DNA of 24,250 bases from UBA8444 sp964003875 (GCA_964003875.1 CAXFLH010000011.1:1-24250); one strand, 5' to 3'. Positions 7,804 to 15,278 are shown, numbered from the stretch's first letter. The notes: generated by a model not told the origin, from the sequence alone. A program made the numbers and translations.

Positions 7804-10572
7804 TTTCTCTTTCAAGAAATGAGCGGTATAAGATGTTTTGTTTTTAATTAAGTCTTCTGGTGTTCCTTGAAACAATAAATCCCCACCATTTTCTCCGCCT
7901 TCAGGGCCTAAGTCAATGAGCCAATCTGCACATTTTATAACGTCCGAATTGTGTTCTACACAAATAATTGTATGACCATTTTCAATAAGTGCATTAAAGG
8001 AGTATAATAGTTTTTTGATATCGTGAAAGTGTAGTCCAGTTGTAGGTTCATCAAAAATGAACATAGTTTTTTCAGATTTATGCCCTTTACTTAAAAAGAA
8101 AGCAAGTTTTATTCTTTGGGCTTCACCGCCACTGAGCGTATTTGATGATTGCCCCAATTGAATGTAGCCTAGACCGACTTGCTGTAGAGGTAATAATTTA
8201 GAGACAATTTTCGATTTATCATTTTCCTCAAAAAAGCTAATGGCTTCGTCAATTGTCATTTTGAGAATTTCTGAAATGTTCTTATTCGCAAATTTTATAT
8301 CTAATGTCTCGTTTTTAAAACGTTGTCCTTTGCAGTTTTCACACTCTAAGTACACATCTGCCATAAACTGCATTTCAATAGTAATTTCACCTTCTCCTTC
8401 ACAAACTTCACATCTTCCACCAGTAACATTAAACGAAAAGTGACCGCTTTTATAGCCTCTAGCTTTAGATAGTTCTTGCCTAGCAAACAAATTTCTTATT
8501 TCATCATAAGCCTTGAGGTAGGTAACTGGGTTAGACCTAGATGAGCGACCTATAGGGTTTTGGTTGATAAATTCAATATGTTGAATGCGTTTCAAATCAC
8601 CATCTACACTATCGTGAGCTCCAATTTTAGAGGCATAGCCTTGAATGCTTTTTTGAATCGCAGGGTATAATATTTGTTTGACTAATGAACTTTTACCTGA
8701 GCCACTAACACCTGAAACTACCGTCAAGCACTCTAGAGGAAATGTTACCGAAATATTTTTTAGGTTGTTTTCTCTTGCTCCATTGATGGATACCGAATAA
8801 TTTACCTTTCTACGGTGAGTAGGGACTTCGATACGTTCAACATTTGTTAAGTATTTGGCAGTTAGGCTTTCGGAATGATTGCCTATGTCATTGAGTTTTC
8901 CTTGGTAAATAACGTTTCCACCATTTTTACCTGCTAGCGGGCCGATGTCTATAATTTCATCTGCTGCCATCATTATTTCTTCATCGTGTTCGACCACTAC
9001 TACTGTATTACCCAATTTTTTTAGCGAATGTAAAATGCTAATTAGTTTTTGAGTGTCCTTTGAATGTAAGCCTATGCTAGGTTCATCAAGAATATACAAG
9101 GAGCCTACTAAACTACTAGCCAATGAAGTAGCTAGGTTTATGCGTTGTGATTCTCCGCCTGAAAGGGTAGAAGATAGACGGTTTAATGTTAAATAGCCTA
9201 GCCCCACATCATCTAAGAATTGCACTCTATTTTTTATTTCTTCGATTAGACGTTCTGCTATTATCATTTCTGTGTCTGATAGCTTGATTGAGCTTATTAC
9301 ATTAAGTAATTGACTGATTGGTAAATGAACAATGTCATTGATAGTCCTCTTACCTACTTGTACATATAAGGCTTCCTTTCTTAGTCTTGTTCCATTGCAC
9401 TCAGGGCAAGTATTTTTACCTCTGTACCTAGCTAATAGCACACGGTTTTGAACTTTATAATTTTCTTTTTCTAACAATTGAAAGAATTGACGGATACCTT
9501 TAAGTCCTTTAGCACCATTCCAGACAATCTTTTTTTCATCATCTTGGAGTTCGCTGTAAGGGCGATGAATGGGGAAGTCATATTTAGTAGCGTTAAGTAT
9601 GAAGCGTTCTTTCCAGCGGCTAAGTTTTTCACCTTTCCAACAATTGATGGCACCGTCGTAAATAGAAATTGATTTGTTAGGAATAACTTTGTCTTCATCA
9701 ATACCCAAAACAGAGCCAAAACCTTCGCACATTTTACAAGCACCATAAGGGTTATTAAAGCTAAATAAATGTTCTGATGGAGTTTCAAAAGATATGCCGT
9801 CTAACTCAAAACGATTAGAAAATGCTTTAATTTTTTTACCAACAACTTCAATAGCACACTCTCCGTTACCCTCAAAAAAAGCGATTTGAATACTATCGGC
9901 TAATCGATTTAAATTATCCTTATCTAAATTTACAACAAGTCTATCAATGACTACATAAATAGTTTTAGATGTATCTATTTCTGAGTAGTCTTCAATACTA
10001 TCCAAACGTATAATTTCAGAATCTACTTTTATTCTAGAAAATCCTTTTAAGCCTAATTTTTTCAAGCTATCTTCTATTGAACTATTAGAAAGATTAAGTT
10101 TGAATAAGACTAATATTTTATCATCAAGCTCTTGTTGGCATACGTAATCTACTACATCGCTCACTTGATGTTTTTTGACTTCTTTTTCAGAACTAGGAGA
10201 GATAGTTTTACCTATTCTAGCAAATAATAATTTTAAATAGTCATAGATTTCTGTAGATGTGCCAACTGTAGATCTTGGGTTTTGGGTATTTACTTTTTGT
10301 TCAATGGCGATAGCAGGGGATATACCAGTAATTTTATCGACATCTGGTTTTTGTAGTTTTCCAAGAAACTGTCTAGCATATGAAGATAGACTTTCGATAT
10401 ACCTTCTTTGTCCTTCTGCAAACAAAGTATCGAAAGCCAAGGAAGATTTTCCTGAGCCTGAAACACCAGTAATGACAATGAGTTTTCTTTTAGGAATGGA
10501 TACATCAATATTTTTGAGATTGTGCATTCTTGCTCCCGATATAGTGATGTATTTTTGATTGTCTTTTTGCAC
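7780..10572 (-). CDS. uvrA: Excinuclease ABC subunit A
   Basis: A 930-residue DNA-damage sensor of nucleotide excision repair, acting as a dimer with UvrB. It has two ABC modules, each with a Walker A GVSGSGKSS (first at residues 36-44), the signatures LSGGESQRI and LSGGEAQRI, and Walker B segments LYILDEPSIGLH and FIFDEPTTGLH. The C-terminal zinc finger is intact (CEVC ... CENC). The first zinc module keeps only its second pair (C279, C282); where E. coli has the first CPxC pair this protein has FSNR (251-254). As I recall this is common in Bacteroidota UvrA. The start is a GTG at 10570-10572, chosen because the family motif ISGARMHNLKN needs residues before its internal ATG and no upstream in-frame ATG is present. 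Confidence 0.97.
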   Translation of the reverse strand: MQKDNQKYITISGARMHNLKNIDVSIPKRKLIVITGVSGSGKSSLAFDTLFAEGQRRYIESLSSYARQFLGKLQKPDVDKITGISPAIAIEQKVNTQNPRSTVGTSTEIYDYLKLLFARIGKTISPSSEKEVKKHQVSDVVDYVCQQELDDKILVLFKLNLSNSSIEDSLKKLGLKGFSRIKVDSEIIRLDSIEDYSEIDTSKTIYVVIDRLVVNLDKDNLNRLADSIQIAFFEGNGECAIEVVGKKIKAFSNRFELDGISFETPSEHLFSFNNPYGACKMCEGFGSVLGIDEDKVIPNKSISIYDGAINCWKGEKLSRWKERFILNATKYDFPIHRPYSELQDDEKKIVWNGAKGLKGIRQFFQLLEKENYKVQNRVLLARYRGKNTCPECNGTRLRKEALYVQVGKRTINDIVHLPISQLLNVISSIKLSDTEMIIAERLIEEIKNRVQFLDDVGLGYLTLNRLSSTLSGGESQRINLATSLASSLVGSLYILDEPSIGLHSKDTQKLISILHSLKKLGNTVVVVEHDEEIMMAADEIIDIGPLAGKNGGNVIYQGKLNDIGNHSESLTAKYLTNVERIEVPTHRRKVNYSVSINGARENNLKNISVTFPLECLTVVSGVSGSGKSSLVKQILYPAIQKSIQGYASKIGAHDSVDGDLKRIQHIEFINQNPIGRSSRSNPVTYLKAYDEIRNLFARQELSKARGYKSGHFSFNVTGGRCEVCEGEGEITIEMQFMADVYLECENCKGQRFKNETLDIKFANKNISEILKMTIDEAISFFEENDKSKIVSKLLPLQQVGLGYIQLGQSSNTLSGGEAQRIKLAFFLSKGHKSEKTMFIFDEPTTGLHFHDIKKLLYSFNALIENGHTIICVEHNSDVIKCADWLIDLGPEGGENGGDLLFQGTPEDLIKNKTSYTAHFLKEKLLSSVQK

Positions 10573-10615
10573 TTGAATAGAAGGCGTTATTAGTTTCCGT
10601 TTCGTCCGAAGTTTG

Positions 10616-10623
10616 CAAATTTA
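10616..10623 (-). promoter_or_regulatory. -7 promoter box TAAATTTG of uvrA
   Basis: On the minus strand this is an exact TAnnTTTG match 43 nt upstream of the uvrA GTG. A TTTG on the same strand at 10647-10650 is spaced 23 nt from it and could serve as the -33 element, at the edge of the accepted range. The expected leader is about 35-40 nt, in contrast to the leaderless genes elsewhere in the window. Confidence 0.55.
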
Positions 10624-10724
10624 CGTTTTTATCATTTGGAATTTTACAAAAAGTCATTTATATTTGATGCAAGAAAAGACCGAACGAATTGGTTTTTAAA
10701 AGTGTAATTTTAATCTTTTGCTTA

Positions 10725-10738
10725 TAGATACATATCTA
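10725..10738. repeat. Dyad TAGATA-CA-TATCTA upstream of the sigma factor gene
   Basis: A perfect 6-bp inverted repeat with a 2-bp centre lies 34 bp upstream of the sigma factor ATG, within the 200-bp divergent region between uvrA and that gene. It could be an operator. In AT-rich DNA such a dyad can arise by chance, so confidence is low. The rest of this intergenic stretch (10573-10772) shows only the uvrA promoter and AT-rich sequence. Confidence 0.3.
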
Positions 10739-10772
10739 CTTTTTAATTAGTATTAATTTAAAATTGTTAGAT

Positions 10773-11369
10773 ATGTTATTACACAAAGTCTCCGATAAAG
10801 ATTTAGTTTCATCTTACATTAATGGTAATCCAGTTGCTCTTGACGAGTTAGTCAATAGACATCAGTCTAGAGTTTTGGCTTTTATCAATTCTAAAGTAAG
10901 AAACCTTCAACTCGCTGAAGATATTTTTCAAGATGCTTTTTTCAAAGTCATTAAATCACTAAATAGTGGTAAGTATAACGAAGAGGGTAAGTTTTTACCT
11001 TGGTTAATGCGTATATCTCACAATCTTGTTATCGATTACTTTAGACAGAACAAAAGGTTGCCTAAGGTGGCACAATCTATAAGTTTAGAGAACTTTGACA
11101 TTTTTGATGTTATTGGAAATGGTGAGCAATCTAAAGAATACGATATGATGGAAGACGAACAAACTCAACTTTTACGTCGTATTATTGCTGAATTGCCGAA
11201 TGAACAGAAGGAAGTTCTTATAATGCGTCACTATGAAGATTTAAGCTTTAAAGAAATTGCTGAAAAGACAGGTGTTAGTATAAATACAGCTCTAGGAAGA
11301 ATGCGTTATGCACTAATAAATATTCGTAAGTTATTAGAAGAGAATAATGTTGATTTGACAATTAATTAA
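10773..11369 (+). CDS. RNA polymerase sigma factor, ECF-type (sigma-70 family, group 4)
   Basis: A 198-residue sigma factor with region 2 (LAEDIFQDAFFKVIKSL, FLPWLMRISHNLVIDYFRQNKR) and region 4 (LPNEQKEVLIMRHYEDLSFKEIAEKTGVSINTALGRMRYAL), and no region 1 or 3. This is the ECF layout. I chose the ATG at 10773; an in-frame TTG at 10764 would add only three residues. A gene for a 90-residue acidic protein follows after 62 nt and could encode a cognate regulator. It sits between divergent uvrA and nth-bcp-recA, so a link to DNA damage or oxidative stress is plausible but inferred. No exact TAnnTTTG box is found upstream; TAATCTTTTG at 10711-10720 is a near miss, and a GAAC at 10682-10685 resembles an ECF -35 core. 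Confidence 0.93.
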   Translation: MLLHKVSDKDLVSSYINGNPVALDELVNRHQSRVLAFINSKVRNLQLAEDIFQDAFFKVIKSLNSGKYNEEGKFLPWLMRISHNLVIDYFRQNKRLPKVAQSISLENFDIFDVIGNGEQSKEYDMMEDEQTQLLRRIIAELPNEQKEVLIMRHYEDLSFKEIAEKTGVSINTALGRMRYALINIRKLLEENNVDLTIN

Positions 11370-11404
11370 TTGCTTGTGCAATATTTAGAAAAGGTATTGC
11401 GTTG

Positions 11405-11430
11405 TGGTAGTATAATTTTAAAAACTACCA
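11405..11430 (+). promoter_or_regulatory. Inverted repeat TGGTAGT/ACTACCA abutting a start codon
   Basis: A perfect 7-bp inverted repeat (11405-11411 and 11424-11430) flanks a 12-nt AT-only loop and ends 1 nt before the ATG at 11432. As RNA the stem could be extended by G-U and U-A pairs into the start codon. It is not followed by a T-tract, so it does not look like a terminator. It may be a translational switch or a protein operator for the 90-residue protein. Confidence 0.45.
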
Positions 11431-11431
11431 T

Positions 11432-11704
11432 ATGTATAAAACCTTTACTCAGAATGATTTAATTAGATTTTTGTACAACGAGATGACCTCAGAAGAGTCG
11501 ATTTTATTAAGAGAAGCATTACTCAATGATTCGGATTTATGCGACACTTATTATGAATTAAAATCATCAATGAACCTATTAGATTCTGAACCATTGTTGT
11601 TGACACCATCTAATTTTAGTCTTGCAAATATCAAGTCTTATGCAAGAGGATTTTCATCAAAGCCATCTAAATATATTGACAGAATTAATTTGGTTTTGAA
11701 TTAG
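11432..11704 (+). CDS. Conserved small protein downstream of sigma factor, possible anti-sigma-like regulator
   Basis: A 90-residue soluble protein with no signal peptide or membrane segment. The N-terminal stretch MYKTFTQNDLIRFLYNEMTSEESILLREALLNDSDL resembles the helical start of zf-HC2/anti-sigma domains (the pattern LYNEMTSEE...LREALL), but the Cys/His zinc ligands are absent; the only cysteine is in DLCDTYYEL. The second half is serine/leucine-rich. It lies 62 nt after the ECF sigma gene in the same direction and is followed by a strong terminator, so the two probably form one unit. From memory, proteins of this type often follow a sigma gene in Flavobacteriia. An anti-sigma or sigma-accessory role is inference from position and weak resemblance only. 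Confidence 0.65.
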   Translation: MYKTFTQNDLIRFLYNEMTSEESILLREALLNDSDLCDTYYELKSSMNLLDSEPLLLTPSNFSLANIKSYARGFSSKPSKYIDRINLVLN

Positions 11705-11723
11705 TTAATAACATACTTTATCC

Positions 11724-11758
11724 AGCCCTTCTTAAGAAATTAAGAGGGGCTTTTTTTT
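11724..11758 (+). terminator. Rho-independent terminator of the sigma/small-protein unit
   Basis: A 12-bp stem (11724-11735 with 11740-11751, one G-U pair) closes a GAAA tetraloop and is followed by eight T residues (11751-11758). It ends the transcript of the 90-residue protein. The last T is also the first base of the nth -7 box. Confidence 0.85.
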
Positions 11759-11765
11759 ACCTTTG
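11758..11765 (+). promoter_or_regulatory. -7 promoter box TACCTTTG of nth
   Basis: This exact TAnnTTTG match lies 3 nt before the nth ATG at 11769 and predicts a leaderless mRNA. It begins on the last T of the upstream terminator's U-tract, so the -33 region is occupied by the terminator hairpin and no TTG is present there. Confidence 0.6.
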
Positions 11766-11768
11766 GGT

Positions 11769-12407
11769 ATGAATAGAAAACAACGCTTTGAATTATTTGT
11801 TGATTACTTCGACAAACATATGCCTGTAGCTGAAACAGAACTACAATACAATAATGGATTTGAGTTATTGGTAGCTGTTATTCTTTCAGCACAATGCACG
11901 GATAAACGTGTTAATATGGTAACTCCCACTTTATTTTCTGCATTTCCAAACGCTGAACTTATGGCTTTGTCTTCACCAGATGAGATTTTTCATTATATCC
12001 GATCTATAAGTTATCCCAACAATAAGTCAAAGCATTTGCACAAGATGGCTAATATGCTGATTGATGACTTTAATGGTAAGGTGCCCGATTCTGTTGATAG
12101 TTTACAATTATTGCCCGGTGTGGGTAGAAAAACAGCAAATGTTGTAGCTTCTGTTTTATATGACATTCCTACTATGCCAGTTGATACTCATGTGTTTAGA
12201 GTGTCAGAGCGAATAGGGCTTAGTAAGAATGCTAAAAACCCATTGCAAACCGAAAAGCAATTGGTGAAATATTTTCCCAAAGACAAACTTAATATTGCTC
12301 ATCATTGGCTTATACTTCATGGTCGTTATGTGTGTCTTGCTAGAAAACCTAAATGCCAAGAATGTGGTATAACAGATATATGTGATTTTTTTCAAAAAAA
12401 TAGATGA
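11769..12407 (+). CDS. nth: Endonuclease III (DNA glycosylase/AP lyase)
   Basis: A 212-residue base-excision repair enzyme that removes oxidised pyrimidines. It carries the helix-hairpin-helix LPGVGRKTANV with catalytic Lys121, catalytic Asp139 in MPVDTHVFRVS, and the C-terminal 4Fe-4S ligands C189, C196, C199 and C205 in the canonical C-x6-C-x2-C-x5-C spacing. I start it at the ATG at 11769 rather than the in-frame TTG at 11763, because the TTG lies inside the -7 box. Length matches E. coli Nth (211). Neighbours are bcp and recA on the same strand and uvrA across the sigma gene, forming a genome-maintenance cluster. Confidence 0.97.
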   Translation: MNRKQRFELFVDYFDKHMPVAETELQYNNGFELLVAVILSAQCTDKRVNMVTPTLFSAFPNAELMALSSPDEIFHYIRSISYPNNKSKHLHKMANMLIDDFNGKVPDSVDSLQLLPGVGRKTANVVASVLYDIPTMPVDTHVFRVSERIGLSKNAKNPLQTEKQLVKYFPKDKLNIAHHWLILHGRYVCLARKPKCQECGITDICDFFQKNR

Positions 12408-12485
12408 TTTGTTAATAAATGCAGTCTTAATATTTTGCTATTTCTGAGTTTTTTTTGCTTTTTTGTTAAGCTTAAAAATTCAAAA

Positions 12486-12947
12486 ATGACTAGTTTAAAA
12501 GAAGGTGACAAAGCTCCAAATTTTTCCGTCCTTAATCATGATGATAAACTATTAACTTTAGATACTTACAAAGGCAAGAAGTTAATTCTTTATTTTTATC
12601 CTAAGGATAGCACTCCTGGTTGTACTGCTGAAAGTTGTAACCTGAGAGATAATTATTCTGAACTTTTAGATTTGGGATATGACGTTCTTGGAGTGAGTGC
12701 CGATAATAGTACTTCACATAAAAAGTTTATTGCCAAGAATGAATTACCATTTCATTTGCTTTCTGATACAGAAAAAGAAGTCATTAAGGCTTATGATGTT
12801 TGGGGTCCCAAAAAATTTATGGGTAAAGAGTATGATGGTATTCATAGAACAACCTTTGTTATAGACGAAAAAGGAGTTATTGAGCGTATCTTTACTAAGG
12901 TAAATACTAAAGAACATACAGCACAAATTTTAGAAACATATAAGTAA
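12486..12947 (+). CDS. bcp: Thioredoxin-dependent thiol peroxidase (Bcp/PrxQ family)
   Basis: A 153-residue atypical 2-Cys peroxiredoxin that reduces hydrogen peroxide and organic hydroperoxides using thioredoxin. The peroxidatic Cys46 lies in DSTPGCTAESC with the likely resolving Cys51 five residues on, the PrxQ arrangement. HRTTFVIDEKGVI is conserved near the end. I start it at ATG 12486 (MTSLKEGDKAPNF), which matches the family N-terminus; an upstream in-frame TTG at 12435 would add a hydrophobic stretch not typical of Bcp. The stop is 6 nt before recA, so the two are probably co-transcribed. The 78-bp upstream gap is T-rich and holds a TTAAGCTTAA palindrome (12467-12476); no exact -7 box is seen, only TATTTTG at 12431, one base short. 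Confidence 0.94.
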   Translation: MTSLKEGDKAPNFSVLNHDDKLLTLDTYKGKKLILYFYPKDSTPGCTAESCNLRDNYSELLDLGYDVLGVSADNSTSHKKFIAKNELPFHLLSDTEKEVIKAYDVWGPKKFMGKEYDGIHRTTFVIDEKGVIERIFTKVNTKEHTAQILETYK

Positions 12948-12953
12948 ACAGCT

Positions 12954-13952
12954 ATGAGTGATAAACAAAAAGAAGCAAAATTAAAAGCCTTACAGCTTAC
13001 TCTTGACAAGATGGAAAAGTCTTATGGAAAAGGTACTGTAATGCGCTTAGGCGACAAGCCAGTTGAAAATATAGACGCTATACCTACAGGTTCATTAGGT
13101 TTGGATATCGCTCTTGGAATAGGGGGGTATCCTCGAGGTAGAGTCATTGAAATTTATGGACCTGAATCTTCTGGTAAAACCACATTAGCTATACACGCTA
13201 TTGCAGAAGCTCAACGTCAAGGTGGTATTGCAGCATTTATAGATGCAGAACATGCTTTTGATCAAACTTATGCAGCTAGTTTGGGTGTTAATATTGATGA
13301 TTTACTAATCTCTCAACCTGATAATGGTGAACAAGCGTTAGAAATAGCTGATAACCTTATTCGTTCAGGAGCAATTGATATTCTAGTTGTTGATTCTGTG
13401 GCAGCTCTTACTCCCAAGAGTGAAATTGAAGGGGAAATGGGAGATACTTCTGTAGGTCTTCACGCTAGATTGATGTCAAAAGCATTAAGGAAATTAACAG
13501 GAACAATCAGCAAAACAGGTTGTACGTGTATTTTCATCAATCAATTGCGAGAGAAAATTGGAGTAATGTTTGGTAATCCAGAAACTACTACGGGTGGTAA
13601 TGCTTTAAAGTTCTATGCTTCTATTCGTTTGGATGTTAGAAAAAGTACTGCTATTAAAGATGCTGATGGTGCTATCGGAAATAAAACACGAGTTAAAGTG
13701 GTTAAAAATAAAGTAGCTCCTCCATTCAAATTAGTCGAGTTTGACATTATGTATGGTAAAGGAATTTCAAAATCTGGTGAAATATTGGATAAGGCTGTAG
13801 ATTTAGATATCGTTCAGAAAAGTGGCTCTTGGTTTAGCTATGAGGGCGATAAACTAGGTCAGGGTAGAGATGCAGTTAAACTTGTCTTACAAGACAATCC
13901 AGAGTTGTCTGATCAGCTTGAAGAAAAGATTAAAGAGCATATCAATAACTAA
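12954..13952 (+). CDS. recA: Recombinase A
   Basis: A 332-residue ATP-dependent strand-exchange protein for homologous recombination. It shows Walker A GPESSGKTT (69-77), the Walker B-like segment IDILVVDSVAALTPK, the L1-region segment GEMGDTSVGLHARLMSKALRKL, and GNPETTTGGNALKFYASIRLD containing the L2 loop. The C-terminal tail is short with only modest acidity. It sits 6 nt after bcp and 20 nt before a TPR lipoprotein gene. No LexA-type dyad is obvious upstream, and transcription most likely comes from upstream of bcp, an unusual link between peroxide defence and recombination. Confidence 0.98.
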   Translation: MSDKQKEAKLKALQLTLDKMEKSYGKGTVMRLGDKPVENIDAIPTGSLGLDIALGIGGYPRGRVIEIYGPESSGKTTLAIHAIAEAQRQGGIAAFIDAEHAFDQTYAASLGVNIDDLLISQPDNGEQALEIADNLIRSGAIDILVVDSVAALTPKSEIEGEMGDTSVGLHARLMSKALRKLTGTISKTGCTCIFINQLREKIGVMFGNPETTTGGNALKFYASIRLDVRKSTAIKDADGAIGNKTRVKVVKNKVAPPFKLVEFDIMYGKGISKSGEILDKAVDLDIVQKSGSWFSYEGDKLGQGRDAVKLVLQDNPELSDQLEEKIKEHINN

Positions 13953-13972
13953 GTTATTAGCTACTTGCTGAT

Positions 13973-14953
13973 ATGTTTAGGCTGCTCATATTTTCTTCAA
14001 TAATTTTTCTTTTTTCTTGTTCAGAAAGAAATATATCTTCTAACGAGCCAAGTTCAATTCTTGACTTAAGTAAGGCATTATTAGAACAGCCCAACGATAC
14101 AGCATTATTGATAGAAAGGAGGAATCGTTTTATTGAGAGTGGTGAGCTTGAAAAAGCTATTATTGACCAACAACAACTCTTTGCAATAGACACGTCAAAC
14201 CTAAATTATCGTTACGACTTAGCAGACTTGTATTTTGAGCTCTATCCATCAAACCCTATTTACATTTCAAAGAGCTTAGCTTTAATTTCCGATAACTACA
14301 CCGTATTTCCGCCCATGTTACTGTTAAGGGCAAAGCTATATTACGTTCTTCAGAATTATTCACAGTCGTTGAAAGATATAAACACATATCTACCTTCGTA
14401 CCCTTTTGATGCAGAGGCTTACTTTTTTAAAGGCTTGAACTACAAGGATATGGGAGACCTTGAAATGGCACAATCTCAATTTCAGACTGCTGTTGAGCAA
14501 GACCCTAATTATGTTGAATCGTATGAGCAGTTAGCTTTTATCTATTCTTTTAAAGGAGATAGCCTTGCTAAGTACTATTTTAAAAATGCACTTATAGCCG
14601 ATTCTAGCCTATTAAGTTCTTGGTATAATTTGGGTATGTACTGCCAAAATCAAGGAGATTTTTACAATGCTAAGCAATCTTATTATGGAATGCTTAGACG
14701 AGATTCGTTAAATAAAGATGCCAATTATAATTTGGGATATATTTCTTTGTTAGAGGGGAGTTATGAATCAGCAATTCAGTATTTTTCGTTTGTGATTTCT
14801 CAAAATAGAGCTTATGCCTCTGCTTTCTTTTCTAGAGGATTAGCTTATAAGTTTGATGGTAATAATGACTTTGCTAGAAAAGATTTTGAAATGGCTGTGG
14901 AATTGAGTCCTGAATTTAAAGAGGCTAAAGACGAACTTCAGTCTTTACCATAA
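13973..14953 (+). CDS. TPR-repeat lipoprotein
   Basis: A 326-residue protein with a type II signal peptide: MFRLLIFSSIIFLFSC with lipobox LFSC and lipidated Cys16. The rest is a series of about six to seven tetratricopeptide repeats, seen as repeated AYFFKGLNYKDMGDLEMAQSQF, YVESYEQLAFIYSFKGD, SWYNLGMYCQNQGDFYNAKQ, ANYNLGYISLLEGSYESAIQ and AFFSRGLAYKFDGNNDFARK units. It is likely anchored in the outer or inner membrane facing the periplasm and serves as a protein-interaction scaffold; no specific partner can be named. It follows recA by 20 nt on the same strand and ends just before a bidirectional terminator. Confidence 0.85.
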   Translation: MFRLLIFSSIIFLFSCSERNISSNEPSSILDLSKALLEQPNDTALLIERRNRFIESGELEKAIIDQQQLFAIDTSNLNYRYDLADLYFELYPSNPIYISKSLALISDNYTVFPPMLLLRAKLYYVLQNYSQSLKDINTYLPSYPFDAEAYFFKGLNYKDMGDLEMAQSQFQTAVEQDPNYVESYEQLAFIYSFKGDSLAKYYFKNALIADSSLLSSWYNLGMYCQNQGDFYNAKQSYYGMLRRDSLNKDANYNLGYISLLEGSYESAIQYFSFVISQNRAYASAFFSRGLAYKFDGNNDFARKDFEMAVELSPEFKEAKDELQSLP

Positions 14954-14980
14954 AAAAAGGCTCCTATAAGGAGCCTTTTT
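14954..14980. terminator. Bidirectional terminator between the TPR lipoprotein and cold-shock genes
   Basis: A perfect 12-bp inverted repeat, AAAAAGGCTCCT (14954-14965) and AGGAGCCTTTTT (14969-14980), with a 3-nt loop. The A-tract on one side and T-tract on the other make it a working terminator in both directions for the two convergent genes. Confidence 0.9.
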
Positions 14981-15001
14981 CGTTTGTTAGTCTTAGTTTA
15001 T

Positions 15002-15193
15002 TTATGCTAATTTCACATTTGTAGCGTTTAGCCCTTTACGGCCTTCTTCTAAGTCAAATGTAACTTTGTCATTTTCACTAATTTCATCGACTAGTCCAGA
15101 TACGTGTACAAAGTACTCCTTATCTGTTTCGTCTTCTTTAATGAATCCATATCCTTTGGTATCATTAAAAAACTTTACTGTTCCAGTATTCAT
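15002..15193 (-). CDS. Cold-shock domain protein
   Basis: A 63-residue single cold-shock domain protein that binds single-stranded RNA/DNA as a chaperone. RNP1 is KGYGFIKED and RNP2 is YFVHVSGL (canonical members have VFVHFS; the second aromatic is replaced by Val). The N-terminus MNTGTVKFFND is typical. It is monocistronic: its own -7 box sits 20 nt upstream, just past the rplT terminator, and a bidirectional terminator lies downstream. The leader of about 15 nt is far shorter than that of the cold-inducible E. coli cspA, so cold induction through a long leader is unlikely. Confidence 0.95.
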   Translation of the reverse strand: MNTGTVKFFNDTKGYGFIKEDETDKEYFVHVSGLVDEISENDKVTFDLEEGRKGLNATNVKLA

Positions 15194-15213
15194 AATTAAT
15201 TTATTTATTTTGG

Positions 15214-15221
15214 CAAAGTTA
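15214..15221 (-). promoter_or_regulatory. -7 promoter box TAACTTTG of the cold-shock gene
   Basis: On the minus strand this is an exact TAnnTTTG match, 20 nt before the ATG. It begins only 2 nt after the T-tract of the rplT terminator, the same terminator-to-promoter abutment seen at nth. Confidence 0.55.
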
Positions 15222-15223
15222 AC

Positions 15224-15253
15224 AAAAAAGGTAAACCACAGATGATTTACCTT
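15224..15253 (-). terminator. Rho-independent terminator of the thrS-infC-rpmI-rplT operon
   Basis: Read on the minus strand, an 8-bp stem AAGGTAAA/TTTACCTT (15246-15253 with 15228-15235) with a 10-nt loop is followed by a T-tract. It lies about 25 nt after the rplT stop. Confidence 0.75.
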
Positions 15254-15278
15254 CTTTTATTATTTTATTATAATAAAT

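Noticed and set aside
9471..9788. Open frame of 105 codons on the minus strand
   Set aside because: It lies entirely within uvrA in another frame of the same strand; uvrA is intact there and the translation resembles no protein family.
10711..10720. TAATCTTTTG as a -7 box for the sigma factor gene
   Set aside because: It has one base too many between TA and TTTG for the TAnnTTTG consensus, so I do not call it a promoter.
11370..11404. Small hairpin ATTGC-TTGT-GCAAT after the sigma gene, considered as a terminator
   Set aside because: The stem is 5 bp and is followed by a mixed sequence with no T-tract.
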